The notes below the pieces were generated by a model that did not search any database, was not told the origin of the DNA, and saw only the letters and a program-made list of their open reading frames with translations. Of a stretch of 47,808 nucleotides of DNA, positions 30,587-38,325 are shown piece by piece. Made by a program: the position numbers and the translations under genes. Positions within the stretch are counted from its first letter, which is position 1. Each line of letters starts with the position of its first letter. The stretch is from the NCBI RefSeq assembly GCF_001418335.1, contig NZ_LIPP01000119.1:17029-64836 (forward strand), read 5' to 3'. The DNA comes from Streptomyces aurantiacus. GTDB lineage: Bacteria > Actinomycetota > Actinomycetes > Streptomycetales > Streptomycetaceae.

Positions 30587-31453
30587 ATGCGCATCTCCGT
30601 GACGATCTTCCTCACCGATGAGACGATCACTCCGACCCGGCTCGCCCGTGAGCTGGAGCAACGCGGCTTCGCCGGCCTCTATCTGCCCGAGCACACGCAC
30701 ATACCCGTCGAGCGGACGACTCCGTACCCGATGGGCGGTGAACTGCCGCCCGAGTACAGCCGCACCCTCGACCCCTTCGTCGCCCTCGGCCAGGCGGCGG
30801 CCGTCACCGAGGCCCTCACGCTCGGCACCGGCATCACGCTCGTCGCCCAGCACGACCCGATCGACCTCGCCAAGCAGGTCGCGACCCTCGACCACCTCTC
30901 CGGAGGCCGCTTCACCCTCGGCGTCGGCTTCGGCTGGAACGTCGAGGAAGCCGACGACCACGGCGTCGAGTGGCGTACGCGACGGGAACTGGGCCGGGAC
31001 CGGATGGCGTTGATGCGGGCGCTGTGGTCGCCCGAACCGACCGCGTACGAGGGCCGGTTCGGCTCCGTACGGGCCAGCCACGCCTATCCCAAGCCCGTGC
31101 AGAAGCTGCGCGGGCCGGTGGTCGGGCCGCGCACGCTCATGGGGGGCGCGGCCGGTCCCAAGCTCTTCTCGCACATCGCCGCGTACGCGGACGGCTGGAT
31201 GCCGATCGGCGGCCGGGGCCTGACGGAGTCACTGCCCGTGCTGCGGACGGCCTGGGCCGAGGCGGACCGCGACCCCGGGGCCCTCCAGGTCGTGCCCTTC
31301 GCGGTCCTGCCCAGCTCAGGCAAGCTCGCGCACTACGCGGACCTCGGCATCGAGGAGGTCGTCCTGCAACTGCCGCCGGCCGGCGAGGAGGACGTACTGC
31401 GGGTACTGGACGAGTACGCGGCGTTTGTGACGCGGCACACCGGTCGTCCCTGA
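30587..31453 (+). CDS. LLM-class F420-dependent oxidoreductase next to fbiC
   Basis: A 288-residue luciferase-like enzyme of the F420-assigned group: MRISVTIFLTDETITP, FAGLYLPEHTHIPVERTTPYP, LGTGITLVAQHDPIDLAKQVATLDHLSGGRFTLGVGFGWNVEEADDHGVEW, and VMGGAAGPK-like loop MGGAAGPKLFSHIAAYADGWMP. The substrate is unknown. AGGAG precedes the ATG. It ends 24 bp before fbiC, so enzyme and cofactor biosynthesis may be co-transcribed, supporting F420 use. Confidence 0.82.
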   Translation: MRISVTIFLTDETITPTRLARELEQRGFAGLYLPEHTHIPVERTTPYPMGGELPPEYSRTLDPFVALGQAAAVTEALTLGTGITLVAQHDPIDLAKQVATLDHLSGGRFTLGVGFGWNVEEADDHGVEWRTRRELGRDRMALMRALWSPEPTAYEGRFGSVRASHAYPKPVQKLRGPVVGPRTLMGGAAGPKLFSHIAAYADGWMPIGGRGLTESLPVLRTAWAEADRDPGALQVVPFAVLPSSGKLAHYADLGIEEVVLQLPPAGEEDVLRVLDEYAAFVTRHTGRP

Positions 31454-31477
31454 TCACCGCGATCGTATGCTCGAAGG

Positions 31478-34078
31478 ATGACGACTTCCGTGACCTCCGG
31501 AACCGGGCCCGGGCCCACCGCGAACGCCATGCGCCGCGCCCTCAAACGCGCCCGCGACGGCGTCGCCCTCGACGTCACCGAGGCCGCCGTGCTGCTCCAG
31601 GCCCGCGGCGCCGACCTGGACGACCTGACGGCGTCCGCCGCCCGGGTGCGTGACGCGGGCCTGGCGGCGGCGGGCCGGCCCGGCGTCATCACGTACTCGA
31701 AGAGCGTCTTCATTCCGCTCACCCGGCTGTGCCGGGACAAGTGCCACTACTGCACGTTCGTGACCGTCCCCGGCAAGCTGCGCCGGGCCGGGCACGGCAT
31801 GTTCATGTCGCCGGACGAGGTGCTCGACATCGCCCGCAAGGGTGCCGAACTGGGCTGCAAGGAAGCCCTGATCACCCTCGGCGACAAGCCCGAGGACCGC
31901 TGGCCCGAGGCCCGCGAGTGGCTCGACGCGCACGGTTACGACGACACGATCGCGTACGTACGGGCCATCTCCATCCGCATCCTGGAGGAGACGGGCCTGC
32001 TGCCCCACCTCAACCCGGGCGTGATGTCCTGGACCGACTTCCAGCGGCTCAAGCCCGTCGCGCCGAGCATGGGCATGATGCTGGAGACGACCGCGACCCG
32101 GCTGTGGAGCGAGCCGGGCGGCCCGCACCACGGGTCGCCCGACAAGGAACCGGCGGTCCGGCTGCGGGTCCTGGAGGACGCCGGACGCTCCTCCGTCCCC
32201 TTCACCAGCGGCCTGCTGATCGGCATCGGCGAGACGTACGAGGAGCGCGCCGACTCGCTCTTCGCGCTGCGGAAGGTGGCGCGGGCCTACCACGGCATCC
32301 AGGAGCTGATCATCCAGAACTTCCGCGCCAAGCCGGACACGGCGATGCGCGGCATGCCGGACGCGGAACTCGACGAGCTGATCGCGACGGTCGCGGTGGC
32401 CCGGCACATCATGGGTCCCGCCGCGTGCCTCCAGGCGCCGCCCAACCTCGTCGACTCCGAGTACGCGCGGCTGATCGGCGCCGGGATCGACGACTGGGGC
32501 GGGGTGTCGCCGCTGACCATCGACCACGTCAACCCGGAGCGCCCCTGGCCGCAGATCGACCTGCTGCGCGAACAGTCGGCGGAGGCGGGCTTCGAGCTGC
32601 GCGAACGGCTGTGCGTCTACCCGGAGTTCGTGCAGCGCGGCGAGCCGTGGCTGGACCCGCGGCTGCTGCCGCACGTACGGGCGCTGGCCGACCCGGAGAC
32701 GGGGCTCGCCGTGCCGGACGCGGTCGTGGAGGGCCACCCGTGGCAGGAGCCCGACGAGGCGTTCACGTCGTCGGGGCGTACCGACCTCCACACCACGATC
32801 GACACCGAGGGCCGCACCGGTGACCGGCGCGAGGACTACGACCACGTGTACGGCGACTGGGAGGCGCTGCGGGAGGCCGCGGCGCCCGGCATGGTGCCGT
32901 CCCGCCTCGACCGCCTCGACACGGACGTACGGGCGGCCCTGGCGACGGCCGCCGACGACCCGACCCGCCTGACCGACGACGAGGCCCTCGCCCTGCTCCA
33001 CGCGGACGGTCCCGCGCTCGACGCGCTCTGCCGGATCGCCGACGACGTCCGCAGGTCGATGGTCGGCGACGACGTCACGTACATCGTCACGCGGAACATC
33101 AACTTCACGAACGTCTGCTACACCGGCTGCCGTTTCTGCGCCTTCGCGCAGCGCCGCACCGACGCGGACGCGTACACGCTCTCCCTGGACCAGGTCGCCG
33201 ACCGTGCCGCGCAGGCCTGGGACGTCGGGGCCGTCGAGGTCTGCATGCAGGGCGGCATCCACCCGGACCTGCCGGGCACCGCCTACTTCGACATCGCGCG
33301 CGCGGTGAAGGAGCGGGTGCCCGGGATGCACGTCCACGCGTTCTCGCCGATGGAGGTGGTGAACGGCGCGACCCGTACGGGCCTGTCGATCCGCGAGTGG
33401 CTGACGGCGGCGAAGGAGGCGGGCCTCGACTCCATGCCCGGCACGGCCGCGGAGATCCTCGACGACGAGGTCCGCTGGATCCTCACCAAGGGCAAGCTGC
33501 CGACGGCGACGTGGATCGAGGTCATCACGACGGCACACGAGCTGGGCATCCGTTCCTCCTCGACCATGATGTACGGGCACGTGGACCAGCCCCGTCACTG
33601 GCTCGGCCACTTCCGTACGCTGTCCCGCATCCAGCAGCGGACGGGCGGTTTCACGGAGTTCGTGACCCTTCCCTTCATCCACACCAACGCGCCGGTGTAT
33701 CTGGCGGGGATCGCCCGGCCGGGCCCGACGGCCCGCGAAAACCGCGCGGTGATGGCGATGGCGCGGCTCCTCCTCCACCCTCACATCCCCAACATCCAGA
33801 CAAGTTGGGTGAAACTGGGCACGGAGGGCGCGGCGGAGATGCTCCGCTCCGGCGCCAACGACCTCGGCGGAACGCTGATGGAGGAGACCATCTCCCGTAT
33901 GGCGGGGTCGAGTTACGGCTCGTACAAGTCGGTGAAGGACCTGATCGCGGTGGCGGAGGCGGCGGGACGGCTGGCGAAGCCGCGTACGACGCTGTACGGG
34001 GAGGTGCCGGAGGAGCGGCAGCGGGCGGCGGCGGCGTCCGACGGCCACCTCCCGCAGCTGCTGCCGGTCCTGGAGTGA
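31478..34078 (+). CDS. fbiC: Bifunctional FO synthase (CofG/CofH fusion)
   Basis: An 866-residue two-headed radical SAM enzyme that makes 7,8-didemethyl-8-hydroxy-5-deazariboflavin (FO), the chromophore of F420, from tyrosine and the flavin precursor. The CofG half has the cluster motif CRDKCHYC (Cys 85, 89, 92). The CofH half has CYTGCRFC (Cys 547, 551, 554). A linker (about 400-510) joins them. Length and order match actinobacterial FbiC. The start [10 protein letters not shown] is the usual one in Streptomyces, though GAAGG directly abuts the ATG. Other F420 genes (fbiA, fbiB, cofC) are not in the window. Confidence 0.95.
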   Translation: MTTSVTSGTGPGPTANAMRRALKRARDGVALDVTEAAVLLQARGADLDDLTASAARVRDAGLAAAGRPGVITYSKSVFIPLTRLCRDKCHYCTFVTVPGKLRRAGHGMFMSPDEVLDIARKGAELGCKEALITLGDKPEDRWPEAREWLDAHGYDDTIAYVRAISIRILEETGLLPHLNPGVMSWTDFQRLKPVAPSMGMMLETTATRLWSEPGGPHHGSPDKEPAVRLRVLEDAGRSSVPFTSGLLIGIGETYEERADSLFALRKVARAYHGIQELIIQNFRAKPDTAMRGMPDAELDELIATVAVARHIMGPAACLQAPPNLVDSEYARLIGAGIDDWGGVSPLTIDHVNPERPWPQIDLLREQSAEAGFELRERLCVYPEFVQRGEPWLDPRLLPHVRALADPETGLAVPDAVVEGHPWQEPDEAFTSSGRTDLHTTIDTEGRTGDRREDYDHVYGDWEALREAAAPGMVPSRLDRLDTDVRAALATAADDPTRLTDDEALALLHADGPALDALCRIADDVRRSMVGDDVTYIVTRNINFTNVCYTGCRFCAFAQRRTDADAYTLSLDQVADRAAQAWDVGAVEVCMQGGIHPDLPGTAYFDIARAVKERVPGMHVHAFSPMEVVNGATRTGLSIREWLTAAKEAGLDSMPGTAAEILDDEVRWILTKGKLPTATWIEVITTAHELGIRSSSTMMYGHVDQPRHWLGHFRTLSRIQQRTGGFTEFVTLPFIHTNAPVYLAGIARPGPTARENRAVMAMARLLLHPHIPNIQTSWVKLGTEGAAEMLRSGANDLGGTLMEETISRMAGSSYGSYKSVKDLIAVAEAAGRLAKPRTTLYGEVPEERQRAAAASDGHLPQLLPVLE

Positions 34079-34080
34079 GA

Positions 34081-34142
34081 ACTCACGCGTGCCCGTCGGA
34101 GTAGGATGATCGGACCCTCCGACGGGGTGAGTCAGAGCTGAG
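34081..34142. terminator. Hairpin after fbiC
   Basis: CCCGTCGGAG (34092-34101) pairs with CTCCGACGGG (34127-34136), and ACTCAC (34081-34086) with GTGAGT (34137-34142). It begins two bases after the fbiC stop and ends 7 nt before the next start, touching its ribosome site. It may both end fbiC transcripts and limit translation of the next gene. Confidence 0.55.
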
Positions 34143-34149
34143 GAGATGC

Positions 34150-34722
34150 GTGCCCGTGCCTGCCCGACGGCTTCCCTCGTGGGCCTGGGTCACCGGTCTG
34201 ACCGCGGTCGCCCTGGTGCTGGTGGCCATGCTGGCCGTCAGGGCCGAGGACGGGCCCCAGCCGACCGCGTCGGCGAGCAAGAAACCGTCCCCCTCGGCGA
34301 GCGCCAAGCCCTCCACCTCACCCGACGACGCCAAGCCGGTCGCCGTACCGAACGGCTCCGGCACGGGACGGCGCATCGTCTACTCCCTCGCGCAGAAGCG
34401 GGTGTGGCTGGTCGACGCGAGCGACGCGGCCCGGCGCACCTTCGCGGTGTGGCCGGGGACGGTCGGCCCGGCCCCCGGCACGTACACGGTCGGTACCCGG
34501 CGGGAGACCACCACCGGCAGCGACGGCGTAAAGATCGAGAACATCGTCTTCTTCGCGATCTCGTCCGGCGTGAACATCGCCTTCTCCAACGCCCTGGACG
34601 GCTCCTCCCCGCCCCCGCCCGTGTCGGGCACGCAGACGGGCGGGGTCCGGATGAAGGCGGCCGACGGCGACGCGGTGTGGAAGTTCGCCACGGCGGGGAC
34701 GACGGTAGCGGTCGTGAAGTAG
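34150..34722 (+). CDS. Membrane-anchored L,D-transpeptidase-like protein
   Basis: A 190-residue protein with an N-terminal transmembrane segment (WVTGLTAVALVLVAMLAV, about 13-30). An extracytoplasmic Ser/Pro/Lys-rich linker follows (ASASKKPSPSASAKPS), then a beta-rich domain: RRIVYSLAQKRVWLVDASDAARRTFAVWPGTVGPAPGTYTVGTRRE. That order resembles YkuD-type L,D-transpeptidases, but no catalytic SHGC-type cysteine motif is present (no cysteine in the mature domain), so it may be a structural or binding protein. GAGGAG is 4 nt from GTG 34150 and 10 nt from the in-frame GTG 34156; the latter is an equally good start. Confidence 0.6.
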   Translation: MPVPARRLPSWAWVTGLTAVALVLVAMLAVRAEDGPQPTASASKKPSPSASAKPSTSPDDAKPVAVPNGSGTGRRIVYSLAQKRVWLVDASDAARRTFAVWPGTVGPAPGTYTVGTRRETTTGSDGVKIENIVFFAISSGVNIAFSNALDGSSPPPPVSGTQTGGVRMKAADGDAVWKFATAGTTVAVVK

Positions 34723-34730
34723 TCAGCTGG

Positions 34731-34880
34731 TCAGCTCTGTTCGGTGCCGGTCCAGGCATGGAGCTTGTCCGGATTGACCACGAGCCACAGTTTGCTGATC
34801 CGCCCCCCGCGTACGCCCACCGCCACCGCCACCGCCACTTCGGCGCGGCCGGGATGCTGCGCATGGAGGTGACCGACGCC
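34731..34880 (-). pseudogene. 3' remnant of a SigJ-type ECF sigma factor gene
   Basis: Minus-strand translation from about 34870 to the TGA at 34731-34733 gives HPGRAEVAVAVAVGVRGG, then RISKLWLVVNPDKLHAWTG and a short end. This is what I recognise as the C-terminal SnoaL-like tail of ECF41/SigJ sigma factors (RI..L..V.NPDKL). No start or sigma-2/sigma-4 region is upstream; the flank runs into the next gene within 130 bp. So only the tail survives. Confidence 0.55.
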
Positions 34881-35007
34881 CGGGGTGACCGGCTTCCGCG
34901 TATCCCGGACCCGCCGCCGCGGACGCGGACCGCTGGGGCGTCGGCGAGGCGCCGGCCGACTGCAAGACGGTCCGGCAGTGTCGGCAGGTCCGGGCAGCGG
35001 TGATCGT

Positions 35008-35922
35008 TCAGCGGGTGCGCTGTGCCGGCCGGTGCGCGGCGAGGAAGTCGCCGGCTGCTCGGACGGCTGCGTCCGCTTCAGGGAGCAGGCCGAGGAAGTT
35101 CTGGAAGACGTGCTGCATGCGGGCGCCGACGTGGAGCTCGACGGGCACGTGAGCGGCTGCTGCCCGGTCCGCCAGCCGTAGTGCGTCGGTCAGGAGGAAT
35201 TCGCTGCTGCCTGCCTGGATGTGCAGGGGCGCCAGTCCGCTCAGGTCAGCGTTGAGGGTGTCGGCCGCCGTCGGCAGGGCGGTGGGTGAGCCGAGATAGT
35301 CGCGGCTGCGGCGCCGGAGGGTCTCGGCGGTGACAAGGAGGTCCTGGTTCTCGTTCGGCGGCCGGTCGTCGGGGGTGTGGTCGAGCCAGGGCGACAGGAC
35401 GACGGCCGCGGCGGGCTGGGGCAGGTGCTGCTCCTTGAGTGCCAGCAGGGTGCTGAGCACGAGACCTCCTCCCGCCGACTCGCCGACCATGCAGAGGGTG
35501 GCGTCGTGGTGATCGCCACGCAGAGCGCGGTAGACCTGTATGACGTCGTCGAGCGCGGCCGGGTAGGGGTGCTCGGGAGCGAGGCGGTAGTCGACGGACA
35601 CGACGGTTGCCCGGGCGGGGCGGGCGATGGCGCAGACCAGGGCGGCGGAGTCATTCGCCGAGCCGAAGGTGTAACCGCCTCCGTGCAGGTACAGCAGCAC
35701 TGTGCCGCCGGAGGCGTCGACCGGTGTGTGGGTGACCACCGGCACGCCCCCGATCGTCGTCCTTTCGGTGCTGACCTCTTGGGGCGCGGGCAGGCCCTGC
35801 ATCATTTGCCGGTAGATCTCGCGCTGTTCCGGTACGGCGCCCCCGAGGTCGAGGGGGGACTGGCGCAGCAAGTCCTCGACGATCTGTCGCGGGGTGAGGG
35901 TGCCGTTTGTCTCGTTGTTCAT
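35008..35922 (-). CDS. Alpha/beta hydrolase (HSL-type esterase)
   Basis: A 304-residue hormone-sensitive-lipase-type hydrolase: LLYLHGGGYTFGSAND carries the oxyanion HGGG, VVSVDYRLAPEHPYPAALDD is the conserved following segment, and GESAGGGL holds the nucleophile Ser. The late acid and His are probably in the ADLSGLAPLHIQAGSSEFLLTDA and HVGARMQHVFQNF regions. It hydrolyses short-chain esters; natural substrate unknown. ATG 35922 (MNNETNGTLTPRQIV) is chosen by family form; no good ribosome site is seen. It lies 91 bp after the MFS gene on the same strand, perhaps one operon. Confidence 0.83.
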   Translation of the reverse strand: MNNETNGTLTPRQIVEDLLRQSPLDLGGAVPEQREIYRQMMQGLPAPQEVSTERTTIGGVPVVTHTPVDASGGTVLLYLHGGGYTFGSANDSAALVCAIARPARATVVSVDYRLAPEHPYPAALDDVIQVYRALRGDHHDATLCMVGESAGGGLVLSTLLALKEQHLPQPAAAVVLSPWLDHTPDDRPPNENQDLLVTAETLRRRSRDYLGSPTALPTAADTLNADLSGLAPLHIQAGSSEFLLTDALRLADRAAAAHVPVELHVGARMQHVFQNFLGLLPEADAAVRAAGDFLAAHRPAQRTR

Positions 35923-36013
35923 GGTGGTGACTGTGCTTGCGGGGCAGGGGTGCCGACAACGTTTCTTGCGGAGACCGCAACTATGTGCCTCGGAGCGCGT
36001 GGGCGGGTCATGG

Positions 36014-37498
36014 TCAGCCGGCGTGGACAGGGGTGTCGGTGGGGACATCGCCGGGGCTCTGCTTCTTGATCAGCAGGATGATCGCGGCGAGCGCGAGAGC
36101 GAACGCGACAGCGCTTGCGACGAACGCCACGCGGTAGCCGTGCACGTAGCCGTCCAGGCGGACCGCCCGGGTGACGGGCCCGGTGTGGTCGGTGAGGAAG
36201 CCGGTGAGGGCGGAGACGTAGAGGGTGTTGAGCAGTGCGGGACCGATGGCGCCGCCGATCTGCTGGGTGGTGCTGATCATGGCGCTGGCCACCCCGGTGT
36301 CGGAGGGGTTGATGCCCGCCAGTGCGGTGTTCGGCAGGGCGACGAAGAACACGCCCAGACCGAGGCCGGTGAGGATCATCGCGGGCAGGACGACGGGCAG
36401 GTAGCCGCCGGTGGCTTTGACCGTCACCAGCCACAGCGTGCCGAAGAGAGCGACTGCGATGCCGGACGCCATCAGCCGCTTGGGGCCGATCCTGGGCACC
36501 AGGGGAGCGCCGAACGTGGCGGCGGCGACGGTGCCGGCGCTGAAGGGGAGGAAGGCCAGTCCGGCGCGGAGCGGCCGGTAGCCGAGGTTGACTTGCAGGT
36601 AGTAGGTCAAGAACAGCATGAGCCCGAACATGCCGGCGCCGATGAGCAGGGAGGCCAGGAACGCGCCGCCGCGGTCGCGGTCCAGTACGACGCGCAGGGG
36701 CAGCAGCGGGTGGCTGGTGCGGTGCTCCACGGCGACGAACGAGACGAGCAGGACCAGTCCGGCGGCCAGCAGAAGCCAGGTCGGTGCGCTGGACCAGCCC
36801 TCTTCCGCGGCGCGGGTGAAGCCCCAGACCAGAGCGACCAGCCCGGTGGTGACCAGCACGGCCCCGGGGATGTCGTAGCGGCGTTCGCCTTCTGCGCGGC
36901 TCTCCCGGACGGTCGGGATCGCGGCCAGGGCGGCGGCCAGGGCGATGGGGGCGTTGACGAACAGGCACCAGCGCCAGCTCGTGTACTCGGTCAGCACACC
37001 GCCGGCGATCAGGCCGACAGCGCCGCCCGCACCCTGCAGTGCCCCGTAGACGCCGAACGCCCTGGCCCGCTCGCGGCCGTCGGTGAAGGTGACCGCGATC
37101 AACGACAGGGCGGCCGGTGCGAGGAGCGCGGCGAAGACGCCCTGTAGCGCGCGGCCCGCGAACAGCGTCGCGCCGTTGGGCGCGACACCGGCGACCATGG
37201 AGGCGAGGGCGAAACCGATCAGGCCGGTCATGAAGACCCGCTTGCGGCCCACGAAGTCGACGACGCGCCCGCCCAGCAACAGCAGACCGCCGAACGCCAG
37301 CGCGTAGGCGGTGACCGCCCACTGCCGGTCGGTGTCGCTGATGTCCAGGTCGGCTTGGGCCTTCGGGAGGGCGATGTTGATGACGGAGGCATCGAGCACC
37401 ACCATCAGCGTCGCCACCGAAATCACGGTCAGCGCCGGCCAGCGCCGCGGGTCGAGCGCGGAGCCTTGGCCCGTCGTAGCGGTCGATGCAGTCATCAC
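36014..37498 (-). CDS. MFS transporter, DHA2 (EmrB/QacA) drug:proton antiporter family
   Basis: A 494-residue permease of the 14-helix DHA2 family. It has the motif-A-type GGRVVDFVGRKRVF, the TM1 motif LMVVLDASVINIALPKAQADL, and antiporter-type helices (ALQGAGGAVGLIAGG). It should export drugs or toxic metabolites by proton exchange. GTG 37498 and ATG 37495 are adjacent possible starts with only a weak ribosome site. Divergent from an XRE-cupin regulator and upstream of an esterase, a typical resistance/detoxification set. A 13-bp direct repeat overlaps its start. Confidence 0.88.
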   Translation of the reverse strand: MMTASTATTGQGSALDPRRWPALTVISVATLMVVLDASVINIALPKAQADLDISDTDRQWAVTAYALAFGGLLLLGGRVVDFVGRKRVFMTGLIGFALASMVAGVAPNGATLFAGRALQGVFAALLAPAALSLIAVTFTDGRERARAFGVYGALQGAGGAVGLIAGGVLTEYTSWRWCLFVNAPIALAAALAAIPTVRESRAEGERRYDIPGAVLVTTGLVALVWGFTRAAEEGWSSAPTWLLLAAGLVLLVSFVAVEHRTSHPLLPLRVVLDRDRGGAFLASLLIGAGMFGLMLFLTYYLQVNLGYRPLRAGLAFLPFSAGTVAAATFGAPLVPRIGPKRLMASGIAVALFGTLWLVTVKATGGYLPVVLPAMILTGLGLGVFFVALPNTALAGINPSDTGVASAMISTTQQIGGAIGPALLNTLYVSALTGFLTDHTGPVTRAVRLDGYVHGYRVAFVASAVAFALALAAIILLIKKQSPGDVPTDTPVHAG

Positions 37499-37520
37499 TG
37501 TCCGATCTCACTGTCCGATC
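37495..37520. repeat. 13-bp tandem direct repeat at the MFS start
   Basis: TCACTGTCCGATC occurs at 37495-37507 and 37508-37520, followed by a partial third copy TCACTG (37521). The tandem pair covers the MFS start codon and leader, a place where a regulator could block translation or transcription. Confidence 0.5.
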
Positions 37521-37652
37521 TCACTGCCCACATCAAGGCCCTGAGCCGGGCGGGGCTGTAGGCAGGAGCCGCCCATGCGGCCCGCGTTCACGACGATGCG
37601 CGCGAGCCTGCCGTAGTTGCAAAGCTGGATGCTGTTTCGGCAACCTGGGCTC

Positions 37653-38228
37653 ATGGACGAGCAGAGACGACACGAGGTGCTGTCAGCAGTCGGACCCCGG
37701 CTGCGAGAGCTGCGACGCCGCAACTCCCTGACCCTGGCCGACCTGGCGGAACAGACCGGGGTCAACGAGAGCACGCTCTCGCGCCTGGAGAGCGGGGTAC
37801 GCAAGCCGACCCTGGACCTGCTGCTCCCGCTCGCCGAGCTCTACGACGTCCCCCTGGACCAGCTCGTCGGCGCACCACGCACCGGCGACCCGCGCATCCA
37901 CCTGCGCCCGGTGCACCGCGACGGCATGACGTACATCCCGCTGAGCCACCCCGGCGGCATCCAGGCCCACAAGCTGCTGATCCCACCGAAGCCGCGACAC
38001 GAGCCGGAGCTGCGCACCCATGAGGGCTTCGAGTGGCTGTACGTACTGGCCGGGCGGCTACGCCTGATCCTGGGCGGTCGGACCTCGGTCCTCAAGGCCG
38101 GAGAGGCAGCCGAGTTCGACACGCATGTGCCGCACTGGCTCGGCCCGGACGACGACCGCACCGTGGAACTGCTCGTGCTGTTCGGGCACCAGGGAGAGCG
38201 GGCCCACCTCAAGACCCGCACCAGCTGA
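37653..38228 (+). CDS. XRE regulator with C-terminal cupin domain
   Basis: A 191-residue regulator: VGPRLRELRRRNSLTLADLAEQTGVNESTLSRLESGVRKPTLDLLLPLAELY is a textbook HTH (about residues 10-62), and HEGFEWLYVLAGRLRLILGGRTSVLKAGEAAEFDTHVPHWLGP is the cupin (about 125-175). Such proteins sense small molecules and often control a divergent transporter or enzyme, here the MFS-esterase pair. ATG 37653 gives the usual N terminus; an in-frame TTG 12 codons upstream exists. No strong ribosome site is visible. Confidence 0.84.
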   Translation: MDEQRRHEVLSAVGPRLRELRRRNSLTLADLAEQTGVNESTLSRLESGVRKPTLDLLLPLAELYDVPLDQLVGAPRTGDPRIHLRPVHRDGMTYIPLSHPGGIQAHKLLIPPKPRHEPELRTHEGFEWLYVLAGRLRLILGGRTSVLKAGEAAEFDTHVPHWLGPDDDRTVELLVLFGHQGERAHLKTRTS

Positions 38229-38325
38229 CCCTTCCCGGCGCGCCCGGCCAGGGGCGCCTGAGCCACAATGGTGAAAGCCGATGGTGTGAGCCGAATCCGG
38301 GAGACGCAGGCGGAAGGCGGAGTCG

